A stretch of 25,287 bases of DNA from Desulfobulbaceae bacterium UBA5611 (GCA_002424635.1 DIKT01000060.1:24647-49933), one strand, 5' to 3'; positions 7,289 through 14,952 are shown, counted from the stretch's first letter. Notes: a model not told the origin generated them from the letters alone. Made by a program: numbers and translations.

Positions 7289-8776
7289 CTAACGGCGGCG
7301 CGATCCGCCTAATATACCGCCCAGCACGCCGCGTAAGATCTGTCGGCCGATCTGGCTGCCGACGGTTCGCGCGGCCTGTTTAGTCAATGTTTCCACCATG
7401 CCCTGACGGCGCTTGGTGCCCCACAGCCAATCGCTAATCATTTCCCCGCGTCCGGACGGCTTCTCTGCCTCAGCATGATTAGCCCTCGACGTTGCTTCTT
7501 TCTCCACGCTCCGCCGGTTCAGGATCTCGTAGGCCGACTCGCGGTTAACGGGCGAGTCGTACTTGCCGCCTACCGGACTACGCGCCATAACGGTCGCCCG
7601 CTCTTCCGGCGTGATCGCCCCTATCCGGCAGCGTGGTGGACAGATGAGCGTGCGCTCCACCGGCATCGGCACGCCCTTGTCCTGAAGCGTGGAAACCAGA
7701 GCCTCGCCAACACCGAGTTGGGATATAACGTCGGCGACATCAAGTTTCGGGTTCGCAACGAAGGTTTCCGCAGCGGTTCTAACCGCCTTCTGGTCACGCG
7801 GTGTGTAAGCCCGCAGTGCATGCTGGATGCGGTTCCCGAGCTGGCCCAGGATTTCGTTCGGCACGTCGTCCGGGTATTGTGAGCAGAAGTACACACCCAC
7901 GCCCTTGGAACGGATGAGCCGGACGACCTGTTCCACCCGCTTGCGCAACATCGGGGGTGCGTCGTCAAATAGCAGATGGGCCTCATCAATGAAGAACACC
8001 AGCCTGGGCTTGTCAAGGTCGCCCACCTCGGGCAGGTTCTCGAACAGCTCTGAGAGTAGCCATAAGAGAAAGCTTGCGTACAATCGCGGTTTCAGGATGA
8101 GTTGGTCGGCGACAAGGATGTTAATGATGCCACGACCGCTGAGGTCGGTACGCAGCAGGTCATTAAGATCCAGTGCGGGCTCACCGAATAAGGCTTCCCC
8201 GCCTTCTCGCTCCAGCGACAACAGAGAGCGCTGAATGGCAGACACGGATTGTGTACTTACCAGACCATATTGCGTCGAGATCTCTTTGCGATTGTCCGCA
8301 ACGAAAACGAGCAGGGCGCGCAGGTCGTCGAGGTCAAGCAACAGCAGACCCTGTTCGTCCGCCAACTTGAAGACAATCTCAAGCGTCCCGGCCTGGATAT
8401 CATTAATCTCGAGGATCCGGCCCAGCAGGCTCGGGCCGATTTCGCTGATCGTGGTGCGTACTGGATGGCCGGCCTTGCCGAGCACGTCCCAGAATACTAC
8501 AGGGTTCGCCTCGTTGGTGTAGCCATCAATACCGATTTGGGCCACACGCTGCTGGACCTTCTCATTGGCAATACCAGCCAGCGCCAAACCGGAGACATCG
8601 CCTTTTACGTCAGCCATGAATACCGGCACGCCCAAACGCGAGAAGCCCTCCGCCAACACCTGGAGAGAAACAGTCTTGCCTGTACCGGTGGCTCCCGCGA
8701 TCAGACCATGGCGGTTGCCGTACTTGGAGAGCAAGTAAACCGGCTGTTCGCCCTTGCCAATAAGTATCTGGTTCAT
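7289..8776 (-). CDS. HerA-like ATPase, YjgR/DUF853 family
   Basis: A 495-residue P-loop ATPase of the FtsK/HerA superfamily, close in length to E. coli YjgR (about 500). Walker A is GATGTGKT at 28-35, right after a short N-terminal strand region; Walker B with its following acid is RLVFFIDEAHLLFDD at about 257-271. The middle carries the HerA-type sensor and arginine region around SKGVGVYFCSQYPDDVPNEI. The C-terminus is basic and glycine-rich. The biochemical role of the family is not established; HerA relatives translocate DNA, often with the NurA nuclease, but no NurA or SIR2 partner is encoded here. GAGGAGT lies 7 bases before the ATG. Base composition looks richer in G+C than the flanking spacers, and the gene sits in a gene-poor block between nrdJ and tRNA-Arg, so acquisition by transfer is possible but unproven. 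Confidence 0.92.
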   Translation of the reverse strand: MNQILIGKGEQPVYLLSKYGNRHGLIAGATGTGKTVSLQVLAEGFSRLGVPVFMADVKGDVSGLALAGIANEKVQQRVAQIGIDGYTNEANPVVFWDVLGKAGHPVRTTISEIGPSLLGRILEINDIQAGTLEIVFKLADEQGLLLLDLDDLRALLVFVADNRKEISTQYGLVSTQSVSAIQRSLLSLEREGGEALFGEPALDLNDLLRTDLSGRGIINILVADQLILKPRLYASFLLWLLSELFENLPEVGDLDKPRLVFFIDEAHLLFDDAPPMLRKRVEQVVRLIRSKGVGVYFCSQYPDDVPNEILGQLGNRIQHALRAYTPRDQKAVRTAAETFVANPKLDVADVISQLGVGEALVSTLQDKGVPMPVERTLICPPRCRIGAITPEERATVMARSPVGGKYDSPVNRESAYEILNRRSVEKEATSRANHAEAEKPSGRGEMISDWLWGTKRRQGMVETLTKQAARTVGSQIGRQILRGVLGGILGGSRRR

Positions 8777-9114
8777 GCACTAACTCCTCTTTACATTAAG
8801 GACTATGTCGCCCTACCATCATGATGCAGTGTCGACTGACCACCTCATGCTCTCCAATTACCCAACGAGCACATCTGCGGCTTGCCCGCAGAATGTTAGT
8901 GGTGGGCTATTTTCCTTTAAAGGCCTATTTTGCTCTTTAAAATAGCGCATTAAAGTTTGCAGCGTTCACTTTCAAGGGAACTCGTCGGGATGTCCCATTT
9001 TTTAATGCAATTTCGACCTGATCACTGTGCTCTTCCTGTAAACGATACTCGTCGTTGAAAGCAAAGTCGGCGGGATGATGAACGCCACGCCAAGAAAAAA
9101 ATTATTTAAGCTAC
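8777..9114. other. 338-bp non-coding stretch upstream of the HerA-type gene
   Basis: No convincing reading frame on either strand. It contains a 7-bp hairpin (8874-8880 with 8886-8892) and a nested palindrome at 8906-8946. Fragments such as GGCGGGAT near 9070 resemble short pieces of the tRNA-Arg 3' part but are too short to call an attachment site. Confidence 0.5.
8906..8946. repeat. Nested palindrome
   Basis: Outer arms GCTATTTT (8906-8913) and AAAATAGC (8939-8946) are exact inverted repeats. Directly inside the left arm is the 10-bp perfect palindrome CCTTTAAAGG (8914-8923). It could be a regulator site or RNA structure for the downstream HerA-type gene; function unknown. Confidence 0.45.
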
Positions 9115-9243
9115 CTATTTAAAGATGTCGAAATAACCTAGCAGCCACCATAAAAGTATAAAGAACAAAATCGTGGAAAAGCATCCTCCACCCAACTTTT
9201 TTGCACCCCAACCGGCCCCGATTCCTCGTAAAATCTTGCTCAT
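9115..9243 (-). CDS. Small single-pass membrane protein, 42 residues
   Basis: A short frame with every sign of being real: GGAGG (9248-9252) stands four bases before the ATG, and the product has a classical small-membrane-protein layout. Residues 1-20 are glycine-rich and basic (MSKILRGIGAGWGAKKLGGG), followed by one hydrophobic helix (about 21-38, FSTILFFILLWWLLG within it) and a short tail ending FDIFK, so the N-terminus with its Lys/Arg residues is probably cytoplasmic. I do not recognise a named family. The HerA-type gene lies 338 bp downstream on the same strand and the unknown 9390-9689 gene 146 bp upstream; the gaps are too wide to assume an operon. The alternative is chance, but the strong ribosome site and helix together argue against it. 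Confidence 0.65.
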   Translation of the reverse strand: MSKILRGIGAGWGAKKLGGGCFSTILFFILLWWLLGYFDIFK

Positions 9244-9389
9244 TTTTCCTCCGTTTTGACGGCAGCACCTCTTTAAGCGGGAGGAGTCTGGTTAATAATT
9301 GGAGCGTGAGCTGTCGACCAACAAAATAGCCATACTCCAGTCAGTTCATTAATGACATGGATTGTTATCAGTTATTGAGTTTTTTTATT

Positions 9390-9689
9390 CTATGTGTGCT
9401 TTACCGCTTGGAGAGCAATGTCTTTATCCTTTGTAAACAGCCGCCACTTCATTTCGGATGAATGAATGCCTGCTTTTTTGTCTTGACCTCTACTGTAATA
9501 CCAGTTCCCAAAGCGTTCGACCGTAGCAAAGGGATGGTTTTCTGTGCAGAAAAGCCCGCAAGGATTAATCACTTTGAAATAAATAGCTTCATCCGGGTCT
9601 TCATCATAAGACATGTTTTTAGGCAGTCTGATTTGAGATACATCCTCGTTCTCAGCTTCCTTTTCATCCAGCCAGTCTGAAATTTTCAT
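9390..9689 (-). CDS. Hypothetical protein, about 99 residues
   Basis: A frame of 99 residues from ATG at 9689, or 108 from a TTG at 9716 that has GGAGA (9721-9725) four bases upstream. The N-terminal third is acidic (DEKEAENEDVSQ and YDEDPDEAIYFK). The middle has paired cysteines in NPCGLFCTENHP, and the C-terminal part is aromatic and basic (RFGNWYYSRGQDKK, then EMKWRLFTKD). No signal peptide or membrane segment is present. I do not recognise a family. It stands alone, with over 500 bp of non-coding DNA upstream and 146 bp downstream. The TTG start has the better ribosome site and the ATG the better codon, so the start is unsettled. The protein-like composition supports a real gene, but there is no homology evidence from the sequence itself. 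Confidence 0.55.
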   Translation of the reverse strand: MKISDWLDEKEAENEDVSQIRLPKNMSYDEDPDEAIYFKVINPCGLFCTENHPFATVERFGNWYYSRGQDKKAGIHSSEMKWRLFTKDKDIALQAVKHT

Positions 9690-9716
9690 TTGTTTTTTCT
9701 CATTCAAAAAATGCAA

Positions 9717-10190
9717 CGAGTCTCCATAAAATATCCGACTTCTAATAAATAATCCGAATGCAAGAGGGTGAATTTTTCACTGCTTTCCTTGTGGTCGGTT
9801 ATCTGTCTCCGTTTGCATAGCCCGGCCGCCTTGTTTCAATTTTTCGATACTTCATTCTCTGTTCAAATCGACTGCATTGTCAAAGAGTTTCACCTTTTTT
9901 GTGGTGATTAGACCAAAACTTGGTTCGTATTTTGCCACGTAGGAGCCTGTCGGAATGAGAGTTTGCAATATCTTGAATTGCCGGATAATCCGTTTTGCTA
10001 TTTTAAGCTTTTTGTCAAAATGTTGAAAAAGGCTAAAATTGATTTAATTCATATGGGTTACCCCTGCCTCCCGCAGATTCTACAGACAAGTTGCAGTCAA
10101 TGACCGTTGCGTCCTGAGTGGCTCAGTTTACCCGTCTTGATGAAGAATTCCAGGTGCGGCACTCTTCCCCAGTACCATAATTTCAAGGCA
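9717..10190. other. Non-coding stretch between the hypothetical gene and the tRNA-Arg terminator
   Basis: About 470 bp without a confident gene. On the minus strand, positions 9852-10043 hold a 63-codon frame ending in TGA whose translation looks protein-like (for example LIPTGSYVAKYEPSFGL), but it has no ATG and no ribosome site; a TTG at 9968 would give 38 residues. It may be the 3' remnant of a decayed gene. No terminal repeats of an insertion sequence could be paired. Confidence 0.4.
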
Positions 10191-10224
10191 TAAAAAAAGG
10201 GGTTAGAAATTAATCTAACCCCTT
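10191..10224 (-). terminator. Rho-independent terminator of tRNA-Arg
   Basis: A perfect 11-bp stem (10197-10207 with 10214-10224, 6-base loop) followed on the minus strand by a run of seven T. It begins 12 bases beyond the encoded CCA of the tRNA. Confidence 0.9.
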
Positions 10225-10235
10225 GCTATCTTTAC

Positions 10236-10312
10236 TGGTGGGCGAGGCGGGATTCGAACCCGCGACCTTCGGCTTCGGAGGCCGACACTCTATCCAGCTG
10301 AGCTACCCGCCC
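10236..10312 (-). tRNA. tRNA-Arg (anticodon CCG), CCA encoded
   Basis: Read on the minus strand: a 7-bp acceptor stem starting GGGCGGG (with one G-U pair), D-arm TAGCTCAGCTGGATAGAG, a 5-bp anticodon stem TCGGC/GCCGA around loop CTCCGAA, hence anticodon CCG for arginine codon CGG, then a short variable loop, and the T-arm with GCGGG-TTCGAAT-CCCGC. The discriminator is A (10239) and CCA is encoded at 10238-10236. The gene lies downstream of the HNH gene on the same strand with its own promoter-like boxes and terminator. The 3' side borders the gene-poor block 6.7-10.2 kb; tRNA 3' ends are common integration targets, but no integrase and no repeated tRNA tail are visible here. Confidence 0.97.
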
Positions 10313-10320
10313 TAATGACA

Positions 10321-10372
10321 ATATTTGCACTCAAACAGAGTGCAAATATACACTGAAACCTTGTGAATGCAA
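10321..10372 (-). promoter_or_regulatory. tRNA-Arg promoter region with a perfect 12-bp inverted repeat
   Basis: On the minus strand TTGCAT (10372-10367) and TATATT (10350-10345) are 16 bp apart. Overlapping this -10 box and reaching to 8 bases before the tRNA is an exact inverted repeat, 10321-10332 with 10338-10349, loop AAACA. A second possible promoter, TTGCAC-N16-TATTGT, lies inside the repeat itself, so the dyad may be an operator, a leader hairpin, or a stop for read-through from the HNH gene. Confidence 0.45.
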
Positions 10373-10440
10373 GATTTTAGTTTATCATCTTTCATTGCCA
10401 CTTCTTCCTGTCTAACAAATTGATTTAATATTACCGCCCT

Positions 10441-10743
10441 TCATAAGTCCAGCTTTAATGCCTCCAGATATTCTTCCCATTCCAGGGGCAGCATGTTCTT
10501 TTTTTGATTATTACAGGCCTTGCAGGAAGGGACCAGGTTATCTCTAGTGCTGCGCCCGCCTCTGGTCAAGGGCACCAGGTGATCCATGGTCAATTCTTTG
10601 AAGATGACTGTCTGCCGGCAATAATAACAGCGGCCGGAAGCGGTCTTCTGCTGCCACCAGCGGGTCTTGCGCATCTCTCTGGCCTTGGCCCGCTCCGTCC
10701 GGATCTCGTCCTCAGCCATGCCGTCAAAACCAAAAGAATCCAT
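10441..10743 (-). CDS. HNH endonuclease domain protein
   Basis: A 100-residue single-domain protein. The HNH core is complete: CYYC (near 39-42) and CKAC (near 74-77) form the zinc ribs, with TMDHLVPLTRGGRS supplying the catalytic His of the D-H pair and DNLVPSCKACNNQK giving the Asn and second cysteine pair. The N-terminal ~35 residues are charged and helical. Free-standing proteins of this kind may nick or cut DNA, but their biological role is generally unknown. The start is ATG at 10743, with GGTGA eight bases upstream; a GTG directly before it at 10746 is an alternative. The folC stop codon ends within a few bases of this start, so the gene is expressed with folC and uvrD. No phage or intron context is present. 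Confidence 0.9.
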   Translation of the reverse strand: MDSFGFDGMAEDEIRTERAKAREMRKTRWWQQKTASGRCYYCRQTVIFKELTMDHLVPLTRGGRSTRDNLVPSCKACNNQKKNMLPLEWEEYLEALKLDL

Positions 10744-10746
10744 CAC

Positions 10747-12093
10747 TTAAGTCACCAGTTCGCCCAGCAGGATCTTGCGCACCGCCCCGATCAGATATAA
10801 AGAGCCGGCCACTACAATAAGATCTCCGTCCCCAGCCAGCTCTTCAGCTCTGATCAGGGCCTGATCCACCTGCCTGATACATTCACAAGAGAGCTGCGTC
10901 TCATCGATATGCTCAAGCAATTGTTCCGGCTCGGCAGCACGTTCTCCCTCCGGTCTGGTCAGCAGCAACACCCCTGCTAGCTCGGCAATAAGCGGCAGGG
11001 TTTTGCCCAGATCCTTGTCCAGCATGGCTCCCCAGATGACGATCAAGCGCTTATATTCATATTCATGGCGCAGGGTCAGCACTAAACTCTCCACCCCCGC
11101 CGGATTATGAGCCCCGTCGAGGAGATAACAGATAACTGCGCGGTTGGTAGTTTGTGTCTGTGCAACCGCCATCCTATTGTGCCGGTACAGACAAACATGC
11201 TCCAGGCGACCTGGCCAGCGCACGGTCGCCAGGCCTGTACGGATCAGCTCCGGTGAGAGTAGAAAGCCGTGCGGTCGCAGCAAGGCCAGGACCGCCAAGG
11301 CCAGGGAGGCATTAACCACCTGATAACTGCCGCGCATAGAACAACGCAAGGAATCAAGGCGCTCGGCCGGCAGGAGGGCCTCATCCGGTAGCCACGACCA
11401 GAGCCGATCTTCGCCCTGCTCTGCGGCCTGAAAGGCCTGACCAAAAAGATAAAGGGGAGCATTTTTCTGGCCGCAGATCCGCTGCACCACCTCCAACCCC
11501 TCATCTGCTGCCAATCCCGACACGACCGGCACCCCGTCTTTGATAATGCCGGCCTTTTCTGCCGCTACCGCCGCTATGGTCGTGCCCAGATAGGCCTCAT
11601 GATCCATGGTCACATTAGTGATCACGGAGACCAGCGGCAGCACGACATTGGTGGCATCGAGACGGCCGCCGAGCCCGGTTTCAAGGACGACAAGATCAAG
11701 ACCGGATTCGGCAAACCAGAGCAGGGCCAGGGCTGTGGTAAATTCAAAATAGGTTATTTTTTCTGCGCCCAGCACCGACTTGATCCGGCTGGCCAGTTCG
11801 GCAAATTTTTCTCGGCTGATAAAGTCATCATTGATCCGGAAGCGTTCCCTGACTGAACTGAGATGAGGCGAAGTATAGAGGCCGACCCGATAGCCGGCCC
11901 TGGCCAGTAAAGTCAAAATAGTGACACTGACCGAGCCCTTGCCGTTAGTGCCGGCCACATGCACGTAGCGCAACTGCCGTTCCGGATGGCCGACCCTGGC
12001 CAGAAACGAGCGCATGGAATCAAGGCCCAGCTTGATCTTATGGAATTGCAGCTCTTCAAGATAAGTCTGCGCCTCCTGATAGTTCATGATCAT
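10747..12093 (-). CDS. folC: Bifunctional dihydrofolate synthase / folylpolyglutamate synthase
   Basis: Adds glutamate to dihydropteroate and to reduced folates in the cytoplasm, using ATP. The 448 residues have the Mur-ligase-like order: the P-loop GTNGKGS (about 48-54), YTSPHLSSVRERFRIND, then TNVTMDHEAYLG with EKAGIIK, and LDGAHNPAG in the C-terminal domain. The ATG at 12093 overlaps the uvrD stop (TGATG), so translation is probably coupled; a TTG at 12096 or ATG at 12087 are possible starts. It belongs to the same pathway as pabBC 10 kb away, which makes the p-aminobenzoate part of folate. The T in EAYLGTTIAAVAAEKAGI differs slightly from the usual spacing but keeps the Lys that binds phosphate. 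Confidence 0.96.
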   Translation of the reverse strand: MIMNYQEAQTYLEELQFHKIKLGLDSMRSFLARVGHPERQLRYVHVAGTNGKGSVSVTILTLLARAGYRVGLYTSPHLSSVRERFRINDDFISREKFAELASRIKSVLGAEKITYFEFTTALALLWFAESGLDLVVLETGLGGRLDATNVVLPLVSVITNVTMDHEAYLGTTIAAVAAEKAGIIKDGVPVVSGLAADEGLEVVQRICGQKNAPLYLFGQAFQAAEQGEDRLWSWLPDEALLPAERLDSLRCSMRGSYQVVNASLALAVLALLRPHGFLLSPELIRTGLATVRWPGRLEHVCLYRHNRMAVAQTQTTNRAVICYLLDGAHNPAGVESLVLTLRHEYEYKRLIVIWGAMLDKDLGKTLPLIAELAGVLLLTRPEGERAAEPEQLLEHIDETQLSCECIRQVDQALIRAEELAGDGDLIVVAGSLYLIGAVRKILLGELVT

Positions 12094-14279
12094 CAATCCG
12101 TCACAATCGTTAGTTTGGCATAATCAAGATGCAGGGTTTTGAGACCATGGCGATCAAAGAGAACATCGACCGTCCTGCCGCTGCCGGTAACCACCACGAC
12201 TCCGGTGCCGAAAAAAGAATGACTGACCTCGGTGCCTTTGGCCAGATCGGTGATGGCAACCTTGCTTCTGCTTATCTTCATCGAAGCCAGGCCCTCACTT
12301 CTGGCAAAAGGACTCGGCATAAAAGAGGTCTGCCGCTCTTCCTGGAGGCGCTCAAAAAGTCCGCCCTGCAGTTCAGTCAGAAAAGGTGACATCCCCACCC
12401 GACGGAACTGGCGATCAGGCGTCATCAGTTCTTTTGGGTAACTGAGATATAGATACTTTTTGGCCCGGGTAGCCGCCACATAAAGCAGACGTCGTTCCTC
12501 TTCCCATTGCTCGCCCGGTTCCGCCTTAGCATGGGGAAAGCGGCCCTCAGCCAGACCAATGACAAACACCGCTTCCCACTCCAGACCCTTGGCCGAATGG
12601 ATAGTGGACAGGACCATGCGATCGCTATCTTCTGCGCGCTGCGAGCCGGCCGCATCAGGAGGATCGAGGGTGGTATCATCGACAAAAGTCTGCAGATCGG
12701 CATACTCACTGATAATACCTTGCAACTGCTCCAGATCTTTCTGCCGTTTGGGATAATCATCATGATAGAGGCGTTCAAAGAGCGGCTGATAATAGATCAT
12801 GATCAGTTCATACATGGCCGCCGGTGACTCTTCCCGGCCCAGATCAGCAAACAGCTGAGCCAAGCGCCGCAGGCCGTCTGCCCACATCCTGCCGGCGGGA
12901 AACTCCGCAAGATGCTGAAAAGGCGCAGGCGACTGGCCAATCTGGGCGGCAATCTTCTGAGCCGTTTTGGGACCCACTTTATCGATATGCAGCAGCACCC
13001 GGTTCCAGGACAGATTATCCTGCGGATTGACCAGGATGCGCAAAAATGACAGCACATCTTTCATATGGGCCGCTTCCGTCAGTTTCAGACCGCCCCGCTT
13101 TTCAAAATCGACCCCGCCGCTGGCAAGCTCAATCTCCAGCTTGTAGGAATGGAAACCGGAACGAAACAGCACGGCAATATCCTTGAACCTGATCCCGTCT
13201 GCCACCAGTTCACTGATCTTGTCGGTCACAAATCTGGCCTCCTGGCGCTCATCACTCGCGGCAAAGAGCAGGGGTTTTCGGCTGCCTTCCAAACGGGTAA
13301 AAAGGGTCTTGGTATATTTTTCCGAGGCATGGCAGATAATATCATTGGTCAGCGACAGGATCGGCTGGGTCGAGCGATAATTCTCCTCCAGTTTGATGAT
13401 GTGCGTATCAGGGAAGGTCTTGGGGAAGCGCATGATATTATAAAAATCAGCGCCTCGAAAAGAGTAGATCGACTGGGAATCATCACCCACCACCATCACG
13501 TTATTATGGTCATATGCCAGCAGACGGACGATATCAGCCTGGACCAGGTTGGTATCCTGATACTCATCGACCATGATGTGACTATAGCGGGAAGCGATGA
13601 GCTGGCGCGCCTCCGGCACCTCGGCCAGCAGACGTTTCCAGTTCACCAGCAGATCATCATAATCCATCAGGGCATGGGTAAATTTGAACTCCTGATAATG
13701 TTGCTGCAGCCGGAGCAGATCATCCGTATGTTCACTGAGGTGGGCGTATTGCTCAAAAAGCAGATCCTCCAGGGCCATGGATTTATTGACTGCGCCGCTG
13801 ATCATGTTGATGATGATCCGCTTGGAAGGAAACTGCAGATCGCGGCCGGTAAGGCCCAGGGATGATTTCAGCAGATTAATGATGCCTTCGGCATCAGAAC
13901 GATCAATGATGGTAAAGCTTGAGCCAAAACCAAGATAAGAGCCATAGCGCCGGAGCAGCAGGTTGGCCGTGCCGTGAAAGGTGCCGCCGACCACCCGGCT
14001 ACAGGAATCATTAAGCAACCGGCCGGCCCGCCACAGCATCTCCTGAGCTGATTTACGGGTAAAAGTCAGCAGGAGTATATTTTCCGGGGCAACCCCTTTT
14101 TCAAGAAGATGGGCCACCCGGTACACCAGGGTTCTGGTCTTGCCGCTGCCGGCCCCGGCAATAACCAGAACCGGACCTTCCGTTCTGCTCACCGCTTCAT
14201 ATTGGGCAGGATTCAGATCATCGAGGTTGATGGCAGGAGACTTGTAACTGCTGGGAGTGCTGGGAATAGTAGTATGCAT
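12093..14279 (-). CDS. uvrD: UvrD/PcrA-type superfamily 1 DNA helicase
   Basis: A 3'-5' DNA helicase for repair and for removing proteins from DNA. From the ATG at 14279 it has 728 residues, normal for the family; a further 36 codons upstream are open but look unlike protein and overlap a promoter on the other strand, so that extension is rejected. Motifs in order: LNPAQYEAV (Q motif), AGAGSGKT (41-48), TFTRKSAQEM, HIMVDEYQDTN, GDDSQSIYSFRGA, ENYRSTQPI, and STIHSAKGLEWEAVF, then LYVAATRAKKYLYLSY. The C-terminus ends in a Tudor-like fold (HSFFGTGVVV to LHLDYAKLTI), which in PcrA/UvrD contacts RNA polymerase. uvrD, folC and the HNH gene follow head to tail. Whether it is best called uvrD, pcrA or a rep-like paralogue cannot be settled here. 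Confidence 0.95.
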   Translation of the reverse strand: MHTTIPSTPSSYKSPAINLDDLNPAQYEAVSRTEGPVLVIAGAGSGKTRTLVYRVAHLLEKGVAPENILLLTFTRKSAQEMLWRAGRLLNDSCSRVVGGTFHGTANLLLRRYGSYLGFGSSFTIIDRSDAEGIINLLKSSLGLTGRDLQFPSKRIIINMISGAVNKSMALEDLLFEQYAHLSEHTDDLLRLQQHYQEFKFTHALMDYDDLLVNWKRLLAEVPEARQLIASRYSHIMVDEYQDTNLVQADIVRLLAYDHNNVMVVGDDSQSIYSFRGADFYNIMRFPKTFPDTHIIKLEENYRSTQPILSLTNDIICHASEKYTKTLFTRLEGSRKPLLFAASDERQEARFVTDKISELVADGIRFKDIAVLFRSGFHSYKLEIELASGGVDFEKRGGLKLTEAAHMKDVLSFLRILVNPQDNLSWNRVLLHIDKVGPKTAQKIAAQIGQSPAPFQHLAEFPAGRMWADGLRRLAQLFADLGREESPAAMYELIMIYYQPLFERLYHDDYPKRQKDLEQLQGIISEYADLQTFVDDTTLDPPDAAGSQRAEDSDRMVLSTIHSAKGLEWEAVFVIGLAEGRFPHAKAEPGEQWEEERRLLYVAATRAKKYLYLSYPKELMTPDRQFRRVGMSPFLTELQGGLFERLQEERQTSFMPSPFARSEGLASMKISRSKVAITDLAKGTEVSHSFFGTGVVVVTGSGRTVDVLFDRHGLKTLHLDYAKLTIVTD

Positions 14280-14322
14280 GGGATCGGACTTTACCACAAT
14301 GGCGCTTTTGCCGCAACGTCGG

Positions 14323-14350
14323 TTGACAAAGACAGAACGTCGTTTATAAT
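14323..14350 (+). promoter_or_regulatory. Consensus sigma-70 promoter
   Basis: TTGACA at 14323-14328 and TATAAT at 14345-14350, both exact consensus, with a 16-bp spacer. Transcription would begin near 14357, giving a leader of about 83 bases for the 14440 gene. It lies in the space between uvrD (minus) and this gene. Confidence 0.8.
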
Positions 14351-14439
14351 AGGAAACTCTTCGAAAAATGACACCAGGAATCCGCAATCAAAGGGTTCTG
14401 GTAATTTCCCCTCAACTCTTAATAACAAAAACAAACAGC

Positions 14440-14835
14440 ATGGATACCAAGACCATTGACGCCCTCTTTACCGCTGAAGCCCTGCAACAACTTTTCCCTA
14501 AAGAACGTTCCAATGATTTTTTTGATGCCCTGTTCGGGGATGCCAGCGAAGGAGCGTATGATATTGAGCTGGCTTATAACGGCACGGACGGCAAGCGCCT
14601 AAATCTGGAATTGCAACTGCACGAGCGACCGGGCTGCTGCCTGGTCTGCAACCTGACACAAGGACTACCCCAAGTCTTTAGCCGACACCCGGTAATCAAT
14701 GTGGCAGGAGTGGTGGAGGCGGTAAACAGCCTGCTGGCCGGCAAGGCCAAATGCGGTGACTGGTCACTTGGACGTACCGAGCAGCGACGCAAAGACATGC
14801 ACCTTATACCGCTTAATATATCACTGGAGGCATAA
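14440..14835 (+). CDS. Conserved-looking hypothetical protein, 131 residues
   Basis: A soluble protein with no signal peptide or membrane helix. The N-terminal 40 residues are helical (IDALFTAEALQQLFP, then SNDFFDALFGDASEGAYDI); the middle has strand-like stretches and two cysteines in RPGCCLVCNLTQGLP; the C-terminal part includes HPVINVAGVVEAVNSLLAG and a basic patch. I recognise no named domain and assign no function. ATG at 14440 is preferred because the family-like sequence begins there; an in-frame ATG at 14368 would add 24 poorly protein-like residues. Neither start has a Shine-Dalgarno. A perfect consensus promoter lies just upstream and three hairpins in a row follow the stop, so it appears to be its own transcription unit, strongly transcribed. 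Confidence 0.75.
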   Translation: MDTKTIDALFTAEALQQLFPKERSNDFFDALFGDASEGAYDIELAYNGTDGKRLNLELQLHERPGCCLVCNLTQGLPQVFSRHPVINVAGVVEAVNSLLAGKAKCGDWSLGRTEQRRKDMHLIPLNISLEA

Positions 14836-14883
14836 GTGTCAAGATCATGACACGCAAGTATCCAGCTGACAAGTGACAGCTGG
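14836..14883. repeat. Two short perfect hairpins after the 14440 gene
   Basis: GTGTCA (14836-14841) pairs with TGACAC (14848-14853), starting at the base after the stop codon. CCAGCTG (14862-14868) pairs with CAGCTGG (14877-14883). They precede the 21-bp terminator hairpin, so the 3' end of this transcript would carry three stems in 100 bases. Confidence 0.5.
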
Positions 14884-14890
14884 ACCCGTT

Positions 14891-14934
14891 AAATGACGAA
14901 AGCCGACTCATGTATGAGTCGGCTTTCGTCATTT
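14891..14934. terminator. 21-bp perfect hairpin between convergent genes
   Basis: 14891-14911 and 14914-14934 are exact reverse complements with only two bases between them. It lies between the ends of the 14440 gene (plus) and the GGDEF gene (minus). Flanking T runs are short, so it probably acts as a bidirectional terminator through stem strength. Confidence 0.75.
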
Positions 14935-14952
14935 ATCAGATTTATTTAATTA

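Noticed and set aside
7081..7383. 100-codon plus-strand frame in the spacer after the HerA-type gene
   Set aside because: It runs through three hairpins and into the 3' end of a real gene, with no ribosome site and no recognisable domain.
8249..8824. 191-codon plus-strand frame over the 5' end of the HerA-type gene
   Set aside because: Antisense to the Walker A region, with no ribosome site; a shadow of the ATPase gene.
9060..9085. Possible attachment-site copy of the tRNA-Arg 3' end
   Set aside because: Only GGCGGGAT plus a few scattered bases match; too short to separate from chance.
13065..13865. 266-codon plus-strand frame inside uvrD
   Set aside because: It lies antisense to conserved helicase motifs, which are unmistakable in the minus-strand frame.
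14280..14387. 36-codon N-terminal extension of uvrD
   Set aside because: It crosses the consensus promoter of the opposite gene, has an Arg-rich unprotein-like sequence, and the family starts near the later ATG.
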